DNA of 64,000 nucleotides. Source: Burkholderiales bacterium (GTDB lineage: Bacteria > Pseudomonadota > Gammaproteobacteria > Burkholderiales > Burkholderiaceae_C). Positions 19,257-28,377 of this stretch are shown here, piece by piece (the stretch's first letter is position 1; every line of letters starts with the position of its first letter). The position numbers and the translations under genes were made by a program. The stretch is taken from assembly GCA_030604135.1 (NCBI GenBank), contig JAUVWL010000013.1:43150-107149 (forward strand), given 5' to 3'. Under the pieces are notes generated by a model, which saw only the letters and a list, made by a program, of their open reading frames with translations, made no database searches and was not told the DNA's origin.

Positions 19257-21568
19257 GTCCTCTCCTGGGTTGGGGTCATGGCCGGGACTGGGGCGGACAG
19301 CTTCAGGGGCAGCTGGCGCAGGCGCTGGCCAGTGAGGGCGAACAGCGCGTTGGCCACGGCCGGCGCTATGGGCGGCAGGCCGGGTTCGCCCACCCCTTCG
19401 GGATGCGCCTGGCTGGGCAGGATGAGGCATTCGACCTCGGGCGCCTCGTTCAGGCGCAACACCGGCTGGTCGTGGAAGTTGCCGGTACGCACCTGGCCAT
19501 CGACGATGTCGATCTGCCCGTACAGCGCGGCCGACAGGCCGTACAGGATGCCGCTTTCCATCTGCTGGCGCACGCCCGCCGGGTTGACCACGGTACCGCA
19601 GTCGATGGCGCACCAGACCCGGTGCACCCGAATGCTTTGCCGGTCCGGCGCCAGCGACACCTGGGCGATCTGGGCCACACTGGAGCCAAAAGAGTCGTGC
19701 AGGGCCACCCCCAGCGCGGTGGTCGCGCCGTCGGGCGCCGGGGGAGGTGTCTGACCCCAGCTGGCCGCTTCGGCCGCGGCACGCAGCACCCGCCGCTGGC
19801 GCGGGTGGGCCTTCAGCAAGGCCTCGCGGAAGGCCATCGGGTCGGCGCCAGCGGCATGCGCCACCTCGTCGAGAAAGCACTCCTTGAAGAAAGCCTGGTG
19901 CGAGTGACCCACGGCACGCCAGAATCCGACCTGGGGGCCGCCAGCCACATTGACGTGGGCGATGCGCGCGGTTGGCCATTCGTAGGCCTGGTCAAAAGCG
20001 CCTTCGGAGGCCGTCTTGTCGGGGCCGCGGCCGGGCAGGCCGAACAGGCGCCGCAGCGCCTGGGGCACGATGGACGGGCTGGCGCTGGTGTTGTTCCAGG
20101 CGGTGAGCCGGCCCTGTTCGTCCAGGCCGGCCTCGAACCGGGCCACGCAGGCCGGTCGGAACAGGTCGTGGCGCGTGTCCTGCTCCCGGGTCCAGATCGT
20201 CTGTACCGGTTGGCCGGGCACCGCGCGGGCGATGGCCGCAGCCTGGGCGATGAAGTCGACTTCCAGCCGGCGCCCGAAGCCGCCGCCCAGTTGCAGCACC
20301 TGCACGTCGACCGCCGCGGCCGGCAGGCCAAGGGCCTCGGCCGCGGCCTTGCGGGCCAGGCCGGGCACCTGGGTCGACACCCAGACCATGGCGCGGTCCT
20401 GGTCAAAGCGCACCGTGCAGTTGATGGGCTCCAGCGCGGCGTGGGCCAGGTAGGGCGCCCGGTACTCGGCCGACACCCGCCGGGGCGCGGCCGCCAGCGC
20501 CTGTTGGACATCGCCCCGACGGAAATACGCGTAGCCCTTTTCCTGGTCCAGCGTGCGGGAGAGCCCGTCCATGAAGGCCTGGCTGTCGAAGCCTTGCAGC
20601 GGGCCGTGGTCCCATTCGATGGCGAGCGCATCGGCGGCCTGGCGTGCATGCCAGGGGTGATCGGCCACCACCGCGACACCGCCGGTGCCTCCGGCCAGCG
20701 GGTCGAAGCGGGTCACCGTGCGCACGCCGGGCTGCTGGTGCGCCGCCGCCTCATCGAAGCTGGCCACCCGACCCCCGAGGGTCGGGCACAGGCGCACGGC
20801 CGCGTAAAGCAGGCCATCGGGCAGGGCGTCGATGCCGAAGCGGGCCCGGCCGTCGAGTTTGGCAGCGGCGTCGATGCGGCGGGTGGGCTGGCCGATGAGG
20901 CGGAATTCCTGGGGCGCCTTCAGGCGGGGGCGGCGCGGCAGCGGGCCACCAGCCGCTTCGTCCACCAGATCGCCGTATGCCAGCCGCCGCCCGTCCGCGG
21001 CCACGACTTCGCTGGCCTCGGTTCGACAGTCGGTCGGGGTCAGGCCCCAGCGGCGTGCCGCCGTCGCCACCAGCATCTCGCGCGCCGACGCGCCGGCCTG
21101 GCGCATCGGCAGCCACAGGTCCTTGATGCTGGACGACCCGCCGGTGGCCATGACACCGATCTCGCGCATGGTTTTGGCCGTCATCCAGCGGGCGGCGTCC
21201 AGCACCAGGTGGTCGGTGTCGGGGTGCACCGGCAGGCCATCGACCACCATGCTGATGTTGTTGTAGATACGGTCGATGGGTGAGGCCTCGACCTGCACCT
21301 TCGACCAGTCGGCATCGAGCTCGTCGGCCAGCAGCATCGCCAGCGAGGTGGATACCCCCTGACCCATCTCGCTCTTGGCCAGCATCACCGTCACCGATCC
21401 GTCGCGGGCGAGCTTCACCCAGCCGTTGAAGGCCTGTTCACCGGGCGACGTCGGCAGAGGGGATCCGGTGGTCAGTCGCTGTCGGGGCGGCATCACCGAC
21501 CAGCCCACCACCAGGGCCCCGATGCCACCCAGGCTGCCCAGAATGAACTTGCGACGGGTGGAGCTCAT
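19253..21568 (-). CDS. iorB: Molybdopterin-binding subunit of a molybdenum hydroxylase (IorB-like), Tat-exported
   Basis: 771 residues with an N-terminal twin-Arg signal ([20 protein letters not shown]). The N-half has [22 protein letters not shown], typical of membrane-side IorB proteins; later [14 protein letters not shown] and [25 protein letters not shown] bind the Mo cofactor. [18 protein letters not shown] holds the catalytic Glu. It is first in the two-gene operon. A cytochrome c or maturation partner was not found next to it. Confidence 0.9.
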   Translation of the reverse strand: MSSTRRKFILGSLGGIGALVVGWSVMPPRQRLTTGSPLPTSPGEQAFNGWVKLARDGSVTVMLAKSEMGQGVSTSLAMLLADELDADWSKVQVEASPIDRIYNNISMVVDGLPVHPDTDHLVLDAARWMTAKTMREIGVMATGGSSSIKDLWLPMRQAGASAREMLVATAARRWGLTPTDCRTEASEVVAADGRRLAYGDLVDEAAGGPLPRRPRLKAPQEFRLIGQPTRRIDAAAKLDGRARFGIDALPDGLLYAAVRLCPTLGGRVASFDEAAAHQQPGVRTVTRFDPLAGGTGGVAVVADHPWHARQAADALAIEWDHGPLQGFDSQAFMDGLSRTLDQEKGYAYFRRGDVQQALAAAPRRVSAEYRAPYLAHAALEPINCTVRFDQDRAMVWVSTQVPGLARKAAAEALGLPAAAVDVQVLQLGGGFGRRLEVDFIAQAAAIARAVPGQPVQTIWTREQDTRHDLFRPACVARFEAGLDEQGRLTAWNNTSASPSIVPQALRRLFGLPGRGPDKTASEGAFDQAYEWPTARIAHVNVAGGPQVGFWRAVGHSHQAFFKECFLDEVAHAAGADPMAFREALLKAHPRQRRVLRAAAEAASWGQTPPPAPDGATTALGVALHDSFGSSVAQIAQVSLAPDRQSIRVHRVWCAIDCGTVVNPAGVRQQMESGILYGLSAALYGQIDIVDGQVRTGNFHDQPVLRLNEAPEVECLILPSQAHPEGVGEPGLPPIAPAVANALFALTGQRLRQLPLKLSAPVPAMTPTQERT

Positions 21569-21580
21569 GACAGGAAACCC

Positions 21581-23077
21581 TCACTGGAAAGCGACTTCGG
21601 CGAAGCTGCGCAGCTTGCGGCTGTGCAGCTGGTCAGCGCCGCCGGTGCGCAGACGTTCGATGGCGCGGATGCCGATGCGCAGGTGCTGGTCCACGCGCTC
21701 GCGATAGAAGTGGTTGGCCATGCCGGGCAGCTTGATCTCGCCGTGCAGCGGCTTGTCGCTCACGCACAGCAGCGTACCGTAGGGCACCCGGAAACGGAAG
21801 CCGTTGGCGGCGATGGTGGCGCTTTCCATGTCCAGGGCCACGGCGCGGCTCTGGCTGAAGCGGCGTTGCGGGGTGTTGTCGGGCAGCAGCTCCCAGTTGC
21901 GGTTGTCGGTGCTGGCCACGGTGCCGGTGCGCATGATGCGCTTGAGCTCCTGCGGCGGCACACCGGTGACGTCGGCAACCGCGGCTTCCAGCGCCAGCTG
22001 GATCTCGGCCAGCGCCGGAATCGGGACCCACAGCGGCAATTCTTCGTCGAGCACATGGTCCTCACGGACATAGGCGTGCGCGAGCACGTAGTCGCCCAGC
22101 TGCTGGCTGTTGCGCAGGCCGGCGCAGTGGCCCAGCATCAGCCAGGCGTGCGGCCGCAGCACCGCGATGTGGTCGGTGATGGTCTTGGCATTGGCGGGGC
22201 CCACCCCGATGTTGACCATGGTGATGCCGCTGCGGTCCTCGCGCATCAGGTGGTAGGCCGGCATCTGCGGCAGTCGCGGCGGCTCGGCGCCCAGTTCATC
22301 GCCCGGCTGCGGCGAGAGGCCGACGCGACGCGTGACCACGTTTCCCGGTTCGACGAAGGCGATGTAGCCGCTGTCCGGGTCGGCCATGGCGGCGCGACCC
22401 AGGCGCACGAACTCGTCGATGTAGAACTGGTAGTTGGTGAACAGCACGAAATTCTGGAACCACTCGGGCGAGGTGCCGGTGTAGTGGCGCAAGCGCTGCA
22501 GCGAGTAGTCGACCCGCGGCGCGGTGAACAGCGACAGCGGCAGGGCTTCCCCGGGACGTGGCTCGTGGGTGCCGTTGGCGATGCCGTCGTCCATCACGGT
22601 CAGGTCCGGCAGGTCGAACACGTCACGCATCAGCGCACGCCGGGCAGCGTCCAGCTGGCCTTCGACATGGTCGTGCTCGGCAAACGAGAAATGGATGGGG
22701 ATGGGCTGGGTGCTGGTGCCCACTTCCAGCTGACCGCCGTGGTTGGCCAGCAGCAGGCGAAACTGCTCCAGGTAATAGTCGGCATACAGGTCGGGCCGGG
22801 TCAGCGTGGTCTCGAAACGTCCCGGACCGGCCACAAAACCGTAGCTCAGCCGCCCCACCGGCAGGTCGGTCTGGCGCGTCACACTGTGGGTGTGCAGGCG
22901 CACGAAGGGGTAGCAGGCCCGCACCCGCACGCCGTCGTAGTCGCCGCCGCCGACGTAATCGTGCATGGCCTCGCGCAGGAAGGCCACGCTTTGGCGGTAA
23001 ATGTGGTGCACCTGGGCCAGCGCGGCGGCGGGGTCGTTGAACAGCAGGGGCGCGTTAAAGTCGGGGGTCTTGTGCAT
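21581..23077 (-). CDS. amn: AMP nucleosidase
   Basis: 498 residues; E. coli Amn has 484. The N-terminal regulatory domain includes YPFVRLHTHSVTRQTDLPVGRLSYGFV. The C-terminal phosphorylase-like domain has GITMVNIGVGPANAKTITDHI, MLGHCAGLR and the ribose-binding ALDMESATIAANGFRF. It hydrolyses AMP to adenine and ribose 5-phosphate to control AMP pools. The ATG at 23077 gives a full-length N-terminus. It is divergent from the MgtC-like gene with 46 bp between. Confidence 0.96.
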   Translation of the reverse strand: MHKTPDFNAPLLFNDPAAALAQVHHIYRQSVAFLREAMHDYVGGGDYDGVRVRACYPFVRLHTHSVTRQTDLPVGRLSYGFVAGPGRFETTLTRPDLYADYYLEQFRLLLANHGGQLEVGTSTQPIPIHFSFAEHDHVEGQLDAARRALMRDVFDLPDLTVMDDGIANGTHEPRPGEALPLSLFTAPRVDYSLQRLRHYTGTSPEWFQNFVLFTNYQFYIDEFVRLGRAAMADPDSGYIAFVEPGNVVTRRVGLSPQPGDELGAEPPRLPQMPAYHLMREDRSGITMVNIGVGPANAKTITDHIAVLRPHAWLMLGHCAGLRNSQQLGDYVLAHAYVREDHVLDEELPLWVPIPALAEIQLALEAAVADVTGVPPQELKRIMRTGTVASTDNRNWELLPDNTPQRRFSQSRAVALDMESATIAANGFRFRVPYGTLLCVSDKPLHGEIKLPGMANHFYRERVDQHLRIGIRAIERLRTGGADQLHSRKLRSFAEVAFQ

Positions 23078-23123
23078 GGGCCTATTGTGGCCTTGTCCTG
23101 TGACCGGTGCCGGCCACCAACCG

Positions 23124-24425
23124 ATGTCCCGACTCCCGATCCCCCATCCCGATGAGCTGCTGGCCGCCGCTGCCGTGCTGGCGGCCGCGCTGGGCTGCGG
23201 GCTGCTGGTGGGCATCGAGCGCGAACGCCGCAAGGGGCAAGGCCCGTCCCGCGCCTTTGCCGGCCTGCGCACCTTTGCGCTGACGGCCGTGCTCGGGGCC
23301 GCGGCTGCCCTCTCCGGTGTACAGGCGCTGGTGGTCGTGGGGGCGCTGGCCATCGCCGGCCTGTCGCTGGTGGCCGCCTGGCGCGACCGCTCCGACGACC
23401 CTGGCGTCACCACCGAGGTGGCCTTGCTGCTGACCTACCTGATAGGGGTGCTTTGCGCGACGCGTCCCGTGCTGGCCGCGGCGCTGGCAGTCGCCCTGAC
23501 CGGGCTGCTGGCAGCCCGGCAGCGCCTGCATCGCTGGGCCAGTGAATGGCTGCGTGACGGCGAGGTGCGCGACGGCCTGCTGCTGGCGGCCCTGGTGCTC
23601 ATGGCCTTGCCCCTGGTGCCCGACCGTCCGCTCTGGGGCGATGGTCCCAATCCCCACCTGATCGTGAAGCTGCTGGTGGTGCTGCTGGGTGTGCAGTCGC
23701 TGGCCCACCTGAGCCGTCGCCTGCTGGAGTCGCGCCAGGCCGTCGCGCTGTCGGCACTGGCCTCGGGCTTTGTCTCCAGCACCGCGACCATCGCCAGTCT
23801 GGGGCTGTTGGTCCGAGAAGGCCGGACCCCGACCCGGCTGCTGGCCGGTGGTGCCTTGCTGTCCTGCGTATCGACGCTGCTGCAACTGCTGCTGGTGGCG
23901 GCCGCCGTGCGCCCCGCCTGGCTGGGCGCGCTGTGGCTGCCTTGCCTGGCCGGTGCGGCACTGGCCCTGCTCTGGGGTGTCTGGTTGGTGCGCGGGGTCC
24001 GTGGCACCGCGCCCGGCACCCCATTGGCCTCACCGCGCATCGAAGGCCAGGTGCGACCGGCTGACGACCGCATGTTCAACCTGCGCGGTGCGGCTGCGGT
24101 GGCGGTGCTGCTGGTATCGGTTCAGACCGGCGTGATGCTGCTGCAGGGCTGGCTGGGGACGGGCGGTCTGCTGGCGGGCGTGCTGCTGGCCGCACTGGCG
24201 GACCTGCATGCGGCCGCCGCTGCCGTGTATCTGTCTGGTGTGCCTGGCCAGCCGGGGGGTGGAGGATGGGTGCTGTCCCTGGCCCTGCTGGTTCACGCAG
24301 CGAGCAAAACCGTCACCGCCGGGCTGTCGGGCGGGTGGCATTACCTGCGCTGGCTGTCGCCCGGTCTTTGGCTGCACACCGCTCTGGCGGTCGGGCTGCT
24401 GATGGCCACGGGCCTGCGAACCTGA
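23124..24425 (+). CDS. MgtC/SapB N-terminal plus DUF4010 membrane protein
   Basis: 433 residues, almost entirely hydrophobic with about 12 TM segments. The N-terminal MgtC-like signature is LGCGLLVGIERERRKGQGPSRAFAGLRTFALTA. The DUF4010-type C-terminal domain includes LSALASGFVSSTATIASLGLL. MgtC proteins modulate membrane physiology and Mg homeostasis; the role of the long fusion form is unknown. It converges with gor (16-bp gap). Confidence 0.85.
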   Translation: MSRLPIPHPDELLAAAAVLAAALGCGLLVGIERERRKGQGPSRAFAGLRTFALTAVLGAAAALSGVQALVVVGALAIAGLSLVAAWRDRSDDPGVTTEVALLLTYLIGVLCATRPVLAAALAVALTGLLAARQRLHRWASEWLRDGEVRDGLLLAALVLMALPLVPDRPLWGDGPNPHLIVKLLVVLLGVQSLAHLSRRLLESRQAVALSALASGFVSSTATIASLGLLVREGRTPTRLLAGGALLSCVSTLLQLLLVAAAVRPAWLGALWLPCLAGAALALLWGVWLVRGVRGTAPGTPLASPRIEGQVRPADDRMFNLRGAAAVAVLLVSVQTGVMLLQGWLGTGGLLAGVLLAALADLHAAAAAVYLSGVPGQPGGGGWVLSLALLVHAASKTVTAGLSGGWHYLRWLSPGLWLHTALAVGLLMATGLRT

Positions 24426-24441
24426 ACCGGCGCGACGGTGA

Positions 24442-25854
24442 TCAGCGACGTGTGGGTTCGCGCATGGTCACGAACTCTTCGGCCGCCGTGGGGTGGATGC
24501 CGATGGTGCTGTCGAAAACCGCCTTGGTCGCCCCGGCTTTCATGGCCACAGCAAAACCCTGGACGATTTCGCCGGCCTCGGCGCCCACCATGTGCAGGCC
24601 CACCACCCGGTCGCTGGCGGTCTCGACCACCAGTTTCATCAACGTGCGCTCGGTGCTGCCCGAGAGGGTGTGCCGCAGCGCCTTGAACTCGCTGCGAAAC
24701 ACGGTGATGTCGCCCAGGCGCTCGCGCGCCTGTTCTTCGGTCAGTCCGACGGTGCCGATGTTGGGGTGGGTGAAGACGGCGGTCGGGATGAACTCGTAGC
24801 TCATCTGGCGGGCGTTCTTGCCCGCGGGCGGACCGAACAGCGCGTCCACCACCACCATGGCCTCGCCCAGCGCCACCGGGGTGAGCTGCACCCGGTTGGT
24901 GACATCGCCGACCGCCAAGATGGACGGCACATTGGTGCGGTAGTGTTCGTCGACCAGGACCTCGCCCTGCGCCCCCTGGGCCACACCCACCTGCTCCAGG
25001 CCCAGGCCCAGGCCCTGCACGTTGGGTTGGCGACCCGTGGCGTACAGCACCGCGTCGGCCATTACCACATTGCGGTCTTCCAGTTCGACCCGCAAGCCGT
25101 CGCCAGTCCGCCGGATGTCGACCACGCCGGCGTTCAGCCGCAGGTCGACGCCGCTCTTGCGCATTTCTTCTGCCACGAAATGCCGGATCTCGCTGTCGAA
25201 GCCGCGCAGCACCTGCTCGCCGCGGTAAAGCTGCACCACCTGCGAACCCAGCCCGTTGAAGATGGATGCAAACTCGCAGGCGATGTAACCGCCACCGACG
25301 ATCAGCAGGCGCTTCGGGAAAGGCTCCAGATCGAAGATCTCGTTGGAGGTGATGACATGCTCACGCCCGGTGAAATGCGGGATGTGGGGCGTGCCACCGG
25401 TGGCGATCAGGATGTGCCTGGCCGTGAAGCGCTGGTGGCCTGGACTGCCGTCGGCGTTCAGCGTGGCCAGCGTGATCTCGTGCGCACCGTCGATGCGGGC
25501 AAAGCCGTTGAACACGGTCACACCCGATCCGCGCAGCAGCTTGCCGTAGACGCCGTTGAGGCGGGTGATCTCCTGTGCCCGGTTGGCCTTGAGCGTGGCC
25601 CAGTTGAGCCTGGGCTCGACGTCCAGCTCCCAGCCGAAACCGCGCGATTCGGCGAACGCGTCGTGGTAATGCGCCGCGTAGCTGTAGAGCTTCTTGGGGA
25701 TGCAGCCGACGTTGACGCAGGTGCCTCCCAGGCCCTCGTCACCCAGGCACTCGGCCAGGGCCACACGGGCGCCGCGCTGCGCGGCCATGCGGGCGGCGCG
25801 CACACCACCGCTGCCACCGCCGATCACAAAAAGGTCGAAATCATGGGTACTCAT
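24442..25854 (-). CDS. gor: Glutathione-disulfide reductase
   Basis: 470 residues. FAD site LFVIGGGSGGVRAARMAA, redox-active disulfide GLGGTCVNVGCIPKKL, NADP site LIVGGGYIACEFASIFNGLG with a basic loop, and the C-terminal interface HPTAAEEFVTMRE carrying the catalytic His-Glu. It reduces GSSG with NADPH in the cytosol. The ATG at 25854 is chosen because the frame further upstream has no protein-like sequence. Confidence 0.95.
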   Translation of the reverse strand: MSTHDFDLFVIGGGSGGVRAARMAAQRGARVALAECLGDEGLGGTCVNVGCIPKKLYSYAAHYHDAFAESRGFGWELDVEPRLNWATLKANRAQEITRLNGVYGKLLRGSGVTVFNGFARIDGAHEITLATLNADGSPGHQRFTARHILIATGGTPHIPHFTGREHVITSNEIFDLEPFPKRLLIVGGGYIACEFASIFNGLGSQVVQLYRGEQVLRGFDSEIRHFVAEEMRKSGVDLRLNAGVVDIRRTGDGLRVELEDRNVVMADAVLYATGRQPNVQGLGLGLEQVGVAQGAQGEVLVDEHYRTNVPSILAVGDVTNRVQLTPVALGEAMVVVDALFGPPAGKNARQMSYEFIPTAVFTHPNIGTVGLTEEQARERLGDITVFRSEFKALRHTLSGSTERTLMKLVVETASDRVVGLHMVGAEAGEIVQGFAVAMKAGATKAVFDSTIGIHPTAAEEFVTMREPTRR

Positions 25855-25911
25855 GGGGGTGATCTTATGCCCGGATGGCAAGGCCTGTCTTGCGTGCTCA
25901 CAATCGGCGGC

Positions 25912-26655
25912 ATGACAGACGCACAAACGGCTGACGCCCAGCCGCCCAAAGGGCTCAATGTGGTGCTGGGTGGCCACGGTGGACTGGGTCAGGCCCTGGT
26001 GGGCCGGTTGTCCGAGCGCGGCGAGGCGGTGCTGGTGCTGGGACGGCGCACCACGCCGGTGCTCGACTTCACCCAGGCGCCGACGGTCGCGGCCTGCGCG
26101 GAACATGTCGCGCAGCAGCTGGAACGCAGCGGTCAGGTGCTGTCCCGGCTGATCGTGGCCACCGGCGTGCTGCACGGCCAGTTGCCGGACGGGCGGGCCT
26201 ACGGACCCGAGCGCAGCTGGCAGCAGATCGACCCGGACGCGCTGGCCCATGTGATGCAGGTCAATGCCATTGGCCCTGCGCTGGTGATGCGGCATTTTCT
26301 GCCGCTGTTGCCGCGCCAGGGGCGGGCGGTCGCGGCATTCGTTTCGGCGCGGGTTGGCAGCATTGGCGACAACGCCCTGGGCGGCTGGTATGCCTACCGC
26401 GCGTCCAAGGCCGCGCTCAACCAGATGGTGCGCACGGCCTCGATCGAACTGGCGCGGCGCAACCGCGAGGCGCTGTGTGTGGCCCTGCACCCGGGTACCG
26501 TGGACACCCCCCTGTCGCAGCCGTTTGCGCGCCAGGGCCTGAACGTGCGTCCGCCGGATGTGGCGGCTGGCGAGCTGCTGGCGGTGCTGGACGGTCTGCC
26601 AGCCAGCAGTTCCGGGCAGTTTTTTGACCCGAACGGATTGCCCTTGCCCTGGTGA
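25912..26655 (+). CDS. Short-chain dehydrogenase/reductase
   Basis: 247 residues. A somewhat altered cofactor loop (VVLGGHGGLGQALVGRL in place of TGxxxGxG), then IVATGVLHGQ, the catalytic Ser in AAFVSARVGSI and the YAYRASKAALN Tyr-Lys pair; it ends with the C-factor-like substrate region. It resembles the CsgA/YciK-like SDRs seen in proteobacteria. The substrate is unknown. It is divergent from gor (57 bp). Confidence 0.85.
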   Translation: MTDAQTADAQPPKGLNVVLGGHGGLGQALVGRLSERGEAVLVLGRRTTPVLDFTQAPTVAACAEHVAQQLERSGQVLSRLIVATGVLHGQLPDGRAYGPERSWQQIDPDALAHVMQVNAIGPALVMRHFLPLLPRQGRAVAAFVSARVGSIGDNALGGWYAYRASKAALNQMVRTASIELARRNREALCVALHPGTVDTPLSQPFARQGLNVRPPDVAAGELLAVLDGLPASSSGQFFDPNGLPLPW

Positions 26656-26675
26656 ACGCTGGGGGGCGGGGCGGG

Positions 26676-27212
26676 TCAGTGCGCCATCACCTCCTGCTTG
26701 CGCAGGACACGGCGGCGGGCCATTTCCCGTCCCATGCCCACCGTGTCGCATTCAAGCAGACGCTTGCGTGCTTCGGGATAGGCGATCGACTCCTCCAGCA
26801 GGATGTGATCCAGGTAGAGCGCCTCGAACACCTCCAGCGCGTGGCGCAGCTCGGCCGGGTCGAACCACAGGTTGCCCAGCGTGGCCGCCTCCAGGCTGGG
26901 GGCGATCTGGATCCAGTTCTCCTCAAGCCAGCCGTGGTCCTGGATCAGGTGTTCGGTGGTCTGCACGATGTGTTCGTCCTGGCTGGCCAGCAGCGCCGGA
27001 AAGATGTGCTTTTCTTCGTCCAGGTGGTGCTGGCGGGCCTCGCCGTTGAAGTAGTCCAGCACGCGTCGTGCCGTCTCCCGGTTGGCCTGGTTCAGACCGC
27101 TCGATTCGATGGCATCGACCAGGGCATGCAAGCGAACCAGATGGCTCTGGATTTCGCGGTGCGTGTCGTCCAGGAACTCGAAGACGGCAATCGATACAGG
27201 TTGTGCGCTCAT
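26676..27212 (-). CDS. Hemerythrin HHE domain protein
   Basis: 178 residues, all helical. His/Glu ligands of a di-iron hemerythrin-like fold appear in order: DDTHREIQSHL, ARQHHLDEEKHIFPALL, TEHLIQDHGWLEENW and ALYLDHILLEESIAYPEA. Such proteins bind O2, NO or iron and often aid repair of Fe-S damage. The start at ATG 27212 fits the alignment. An FNR-like box lies 56 bp upstream, suggesting oxygen-dependent control. Confidence 0.88.
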   Translation of the reverse strand: MSAQPVSIAVFEFLDDTHREIQSHLVRLHALVDAIESSGLNQANRETARRVLDYFNGEARQHHLDEEKHIFPALLASQDEHIVQTTEHLIQDHGWLEENWIQIAPSLEAATLGNLWFDPAELRHALEVFEALYLDHILLEESIAYPEARKRLLECDTVGMGREMARRRVLRKQEVMAH

Positions 27213-27267
27213 GACAGGACTCCATGCAAGTAATGGGTCCATTCTGGGCGTGCTGCGCTGCCGCAAC

Positions 27268-27281
27268 TTGATCTGCCTCAA
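27268..27281. promoter_or_regulatory. FNR/ANR-like box upstream of the hemerythrin gene
   Basis: TTGAT-CTGC-CTCAA differs from the FNR consensus TTGAT-N4-ATCAA at one position. It is centred about 62 bp upstream of the hemerythrin start on the minus strand, a position compatible with class I or II activation depending on the true transcription start. Confidence 0.45.
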
Positions 27282-27286
27282 ACAGC

Positions 27287-27306
27287 AAGCCCGCTGAAGC
27301 GGGCTT
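27287..27306 (-). terminator. Terminator of the 3-hydroxyacyl-CoA dehydrogenase gene
   Basis: On the minus strand AAGCCCGC-TTCA-GCGGGCTT forms a perfect 8-bp stem with a 4-nt loop, starting 18 bp after the hbd stop. It is followed by GCTGTTTG, a weak T tract. Strong stem, short U run. Confidence 0.7.
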
Positions 27307-27324
27307 CCGATGAGCTGCGCCGGG

Positions 27325-28176
27325 TCAGTAGGTGTACACCCCGCGCCCCGTCTTGCGGCCCAGCCAGCCCGCAGCCACCATTTCCTTGAGCAAGGGTGCC
27401 GGGCGGTACTTGCTGTCGTTGAACTCGGCCATGTAGACGTTCATCACCGCCAGGCACACGTCCAGACCGATCATGTCGGCCAGCGCCAGCGGGCCGATGG
27501 GCTGGTTGGTGCCCAGCTTCATGCCGGCGTCGATGTCTTCCGGGGTGGCCAGGCCTTCGGCCAGCACGAAGAAGGCCTCGTTGATCATGGGCACCAGAAT
27601 GCGGTTGACCACAAAGCCGGGGGCGTTCTTCACTGTGATCGGCGTCTTGCCCAGGGCCTCGGCCAGCGCCTTGACCGCGTCGTGGGTGGCGTCGCTGGTC
27701 TGAAGGCCGCGGATGATTTCCACCAGCGCCATCATGGGCACCGGGTTGAAGAAGTGCATGCCGATGAATCGGTCGGCGCGCTGGGTGGCGGCGGCCAGCT
27801 TGGTGATGCTGATCGAGCTGGTGTTGGTGGCCACGATCACCTCGGACGCCAGGATGCCGTCCAGCTGCTGCAGGATCTTGACCTTCAGGGCTTCGTTCTC
27901 GGTGGCCGCCTCGATCACCAGTTGCGCGCCCTTGAGGTCGTCGTAGCTGGTGGAGCCTTTGATCAGCCCCAGCGCGGCGGCCTTGCCCTCGGCGGTGAGT
28001 TTCTCTTTCTTGATCAGGCGGTCCAGGCTGCCGGCCACAGTGGCCAGTCCCTTGTCGACCGCTGCCTGGGCCACGTCGACCATGACGACGCGGATACCGC
28101 TGACCGCGCAGGCCTGCGCGATGCCGTTGCCCATGGTGCCGGCGCCGATGATGCCGACGGTCTGGATGTTGCTCAT
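27325..28176 (-). CDS. hbd: 3-hydroxybutyryl-CoA dehydrogenase
   Basis: 283 residues, the normal length for the single-domain enzyme. NAD site VGIIGAGTMGNGIAQACAVSG, ATNTSSISITKLAA, the signature GMHFFNPVPMMALVEIIRG with the catalytic His, and VKNAPGFVVNRILVPMINEA. It interconverts 3-hydroxybutyryl-CoA and acetoacetyl-CoA in fatty acid or PHB-related C4 metabolism. It is divergent from the GMC oxidase gene across 201 bp. That gap holds an 11-bp palindrome GTGACGGTCAC (28242-28252), a possible operator. Confidence 0.95.
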   Translation of the reverse strand: MSNIQTVGIIGAGTMGNGIAQACAVSGIRVVMVDVAQAAVDKGLATVAGSLDRLIKKEKLTAEGKAAALGLIKGSTSYDDLKGAQLVIEAATENEALKVKILQQLDGILASEVIVATNTSSISITKLAAATQRADRFIGMHFFNPVPMMALVEIIRGLQTSDATHDAVKALAEALGKTPITVKNAPGFVVNRILVPMINEAFFVLAEGLATPEDIDAGMKLGTNQPIGPLALADMIGLDVCLAVMNVYMAEFNDSKYRPAPLLKEMVAAGWLGRKTGRGVYTY

Positions 28177-28377
28177 GATGATGACTCCTGCTTTTTGAAC
28201 GGAAATGACGATGGTAGGTCGGCCGGACAGTTTGGCCGTCCGTGACGGTCACACAGGCGTCGCAGCTAGGCAGGGGAGCCTACCCTTGCGATCAGGCCTG
28301 TGCTAATTTGAGCCGATTGTCGCGCAGCGCCTTGCAAGGGTATGACAGGCGGGTGCGACGCAGGAGACACGAACACC

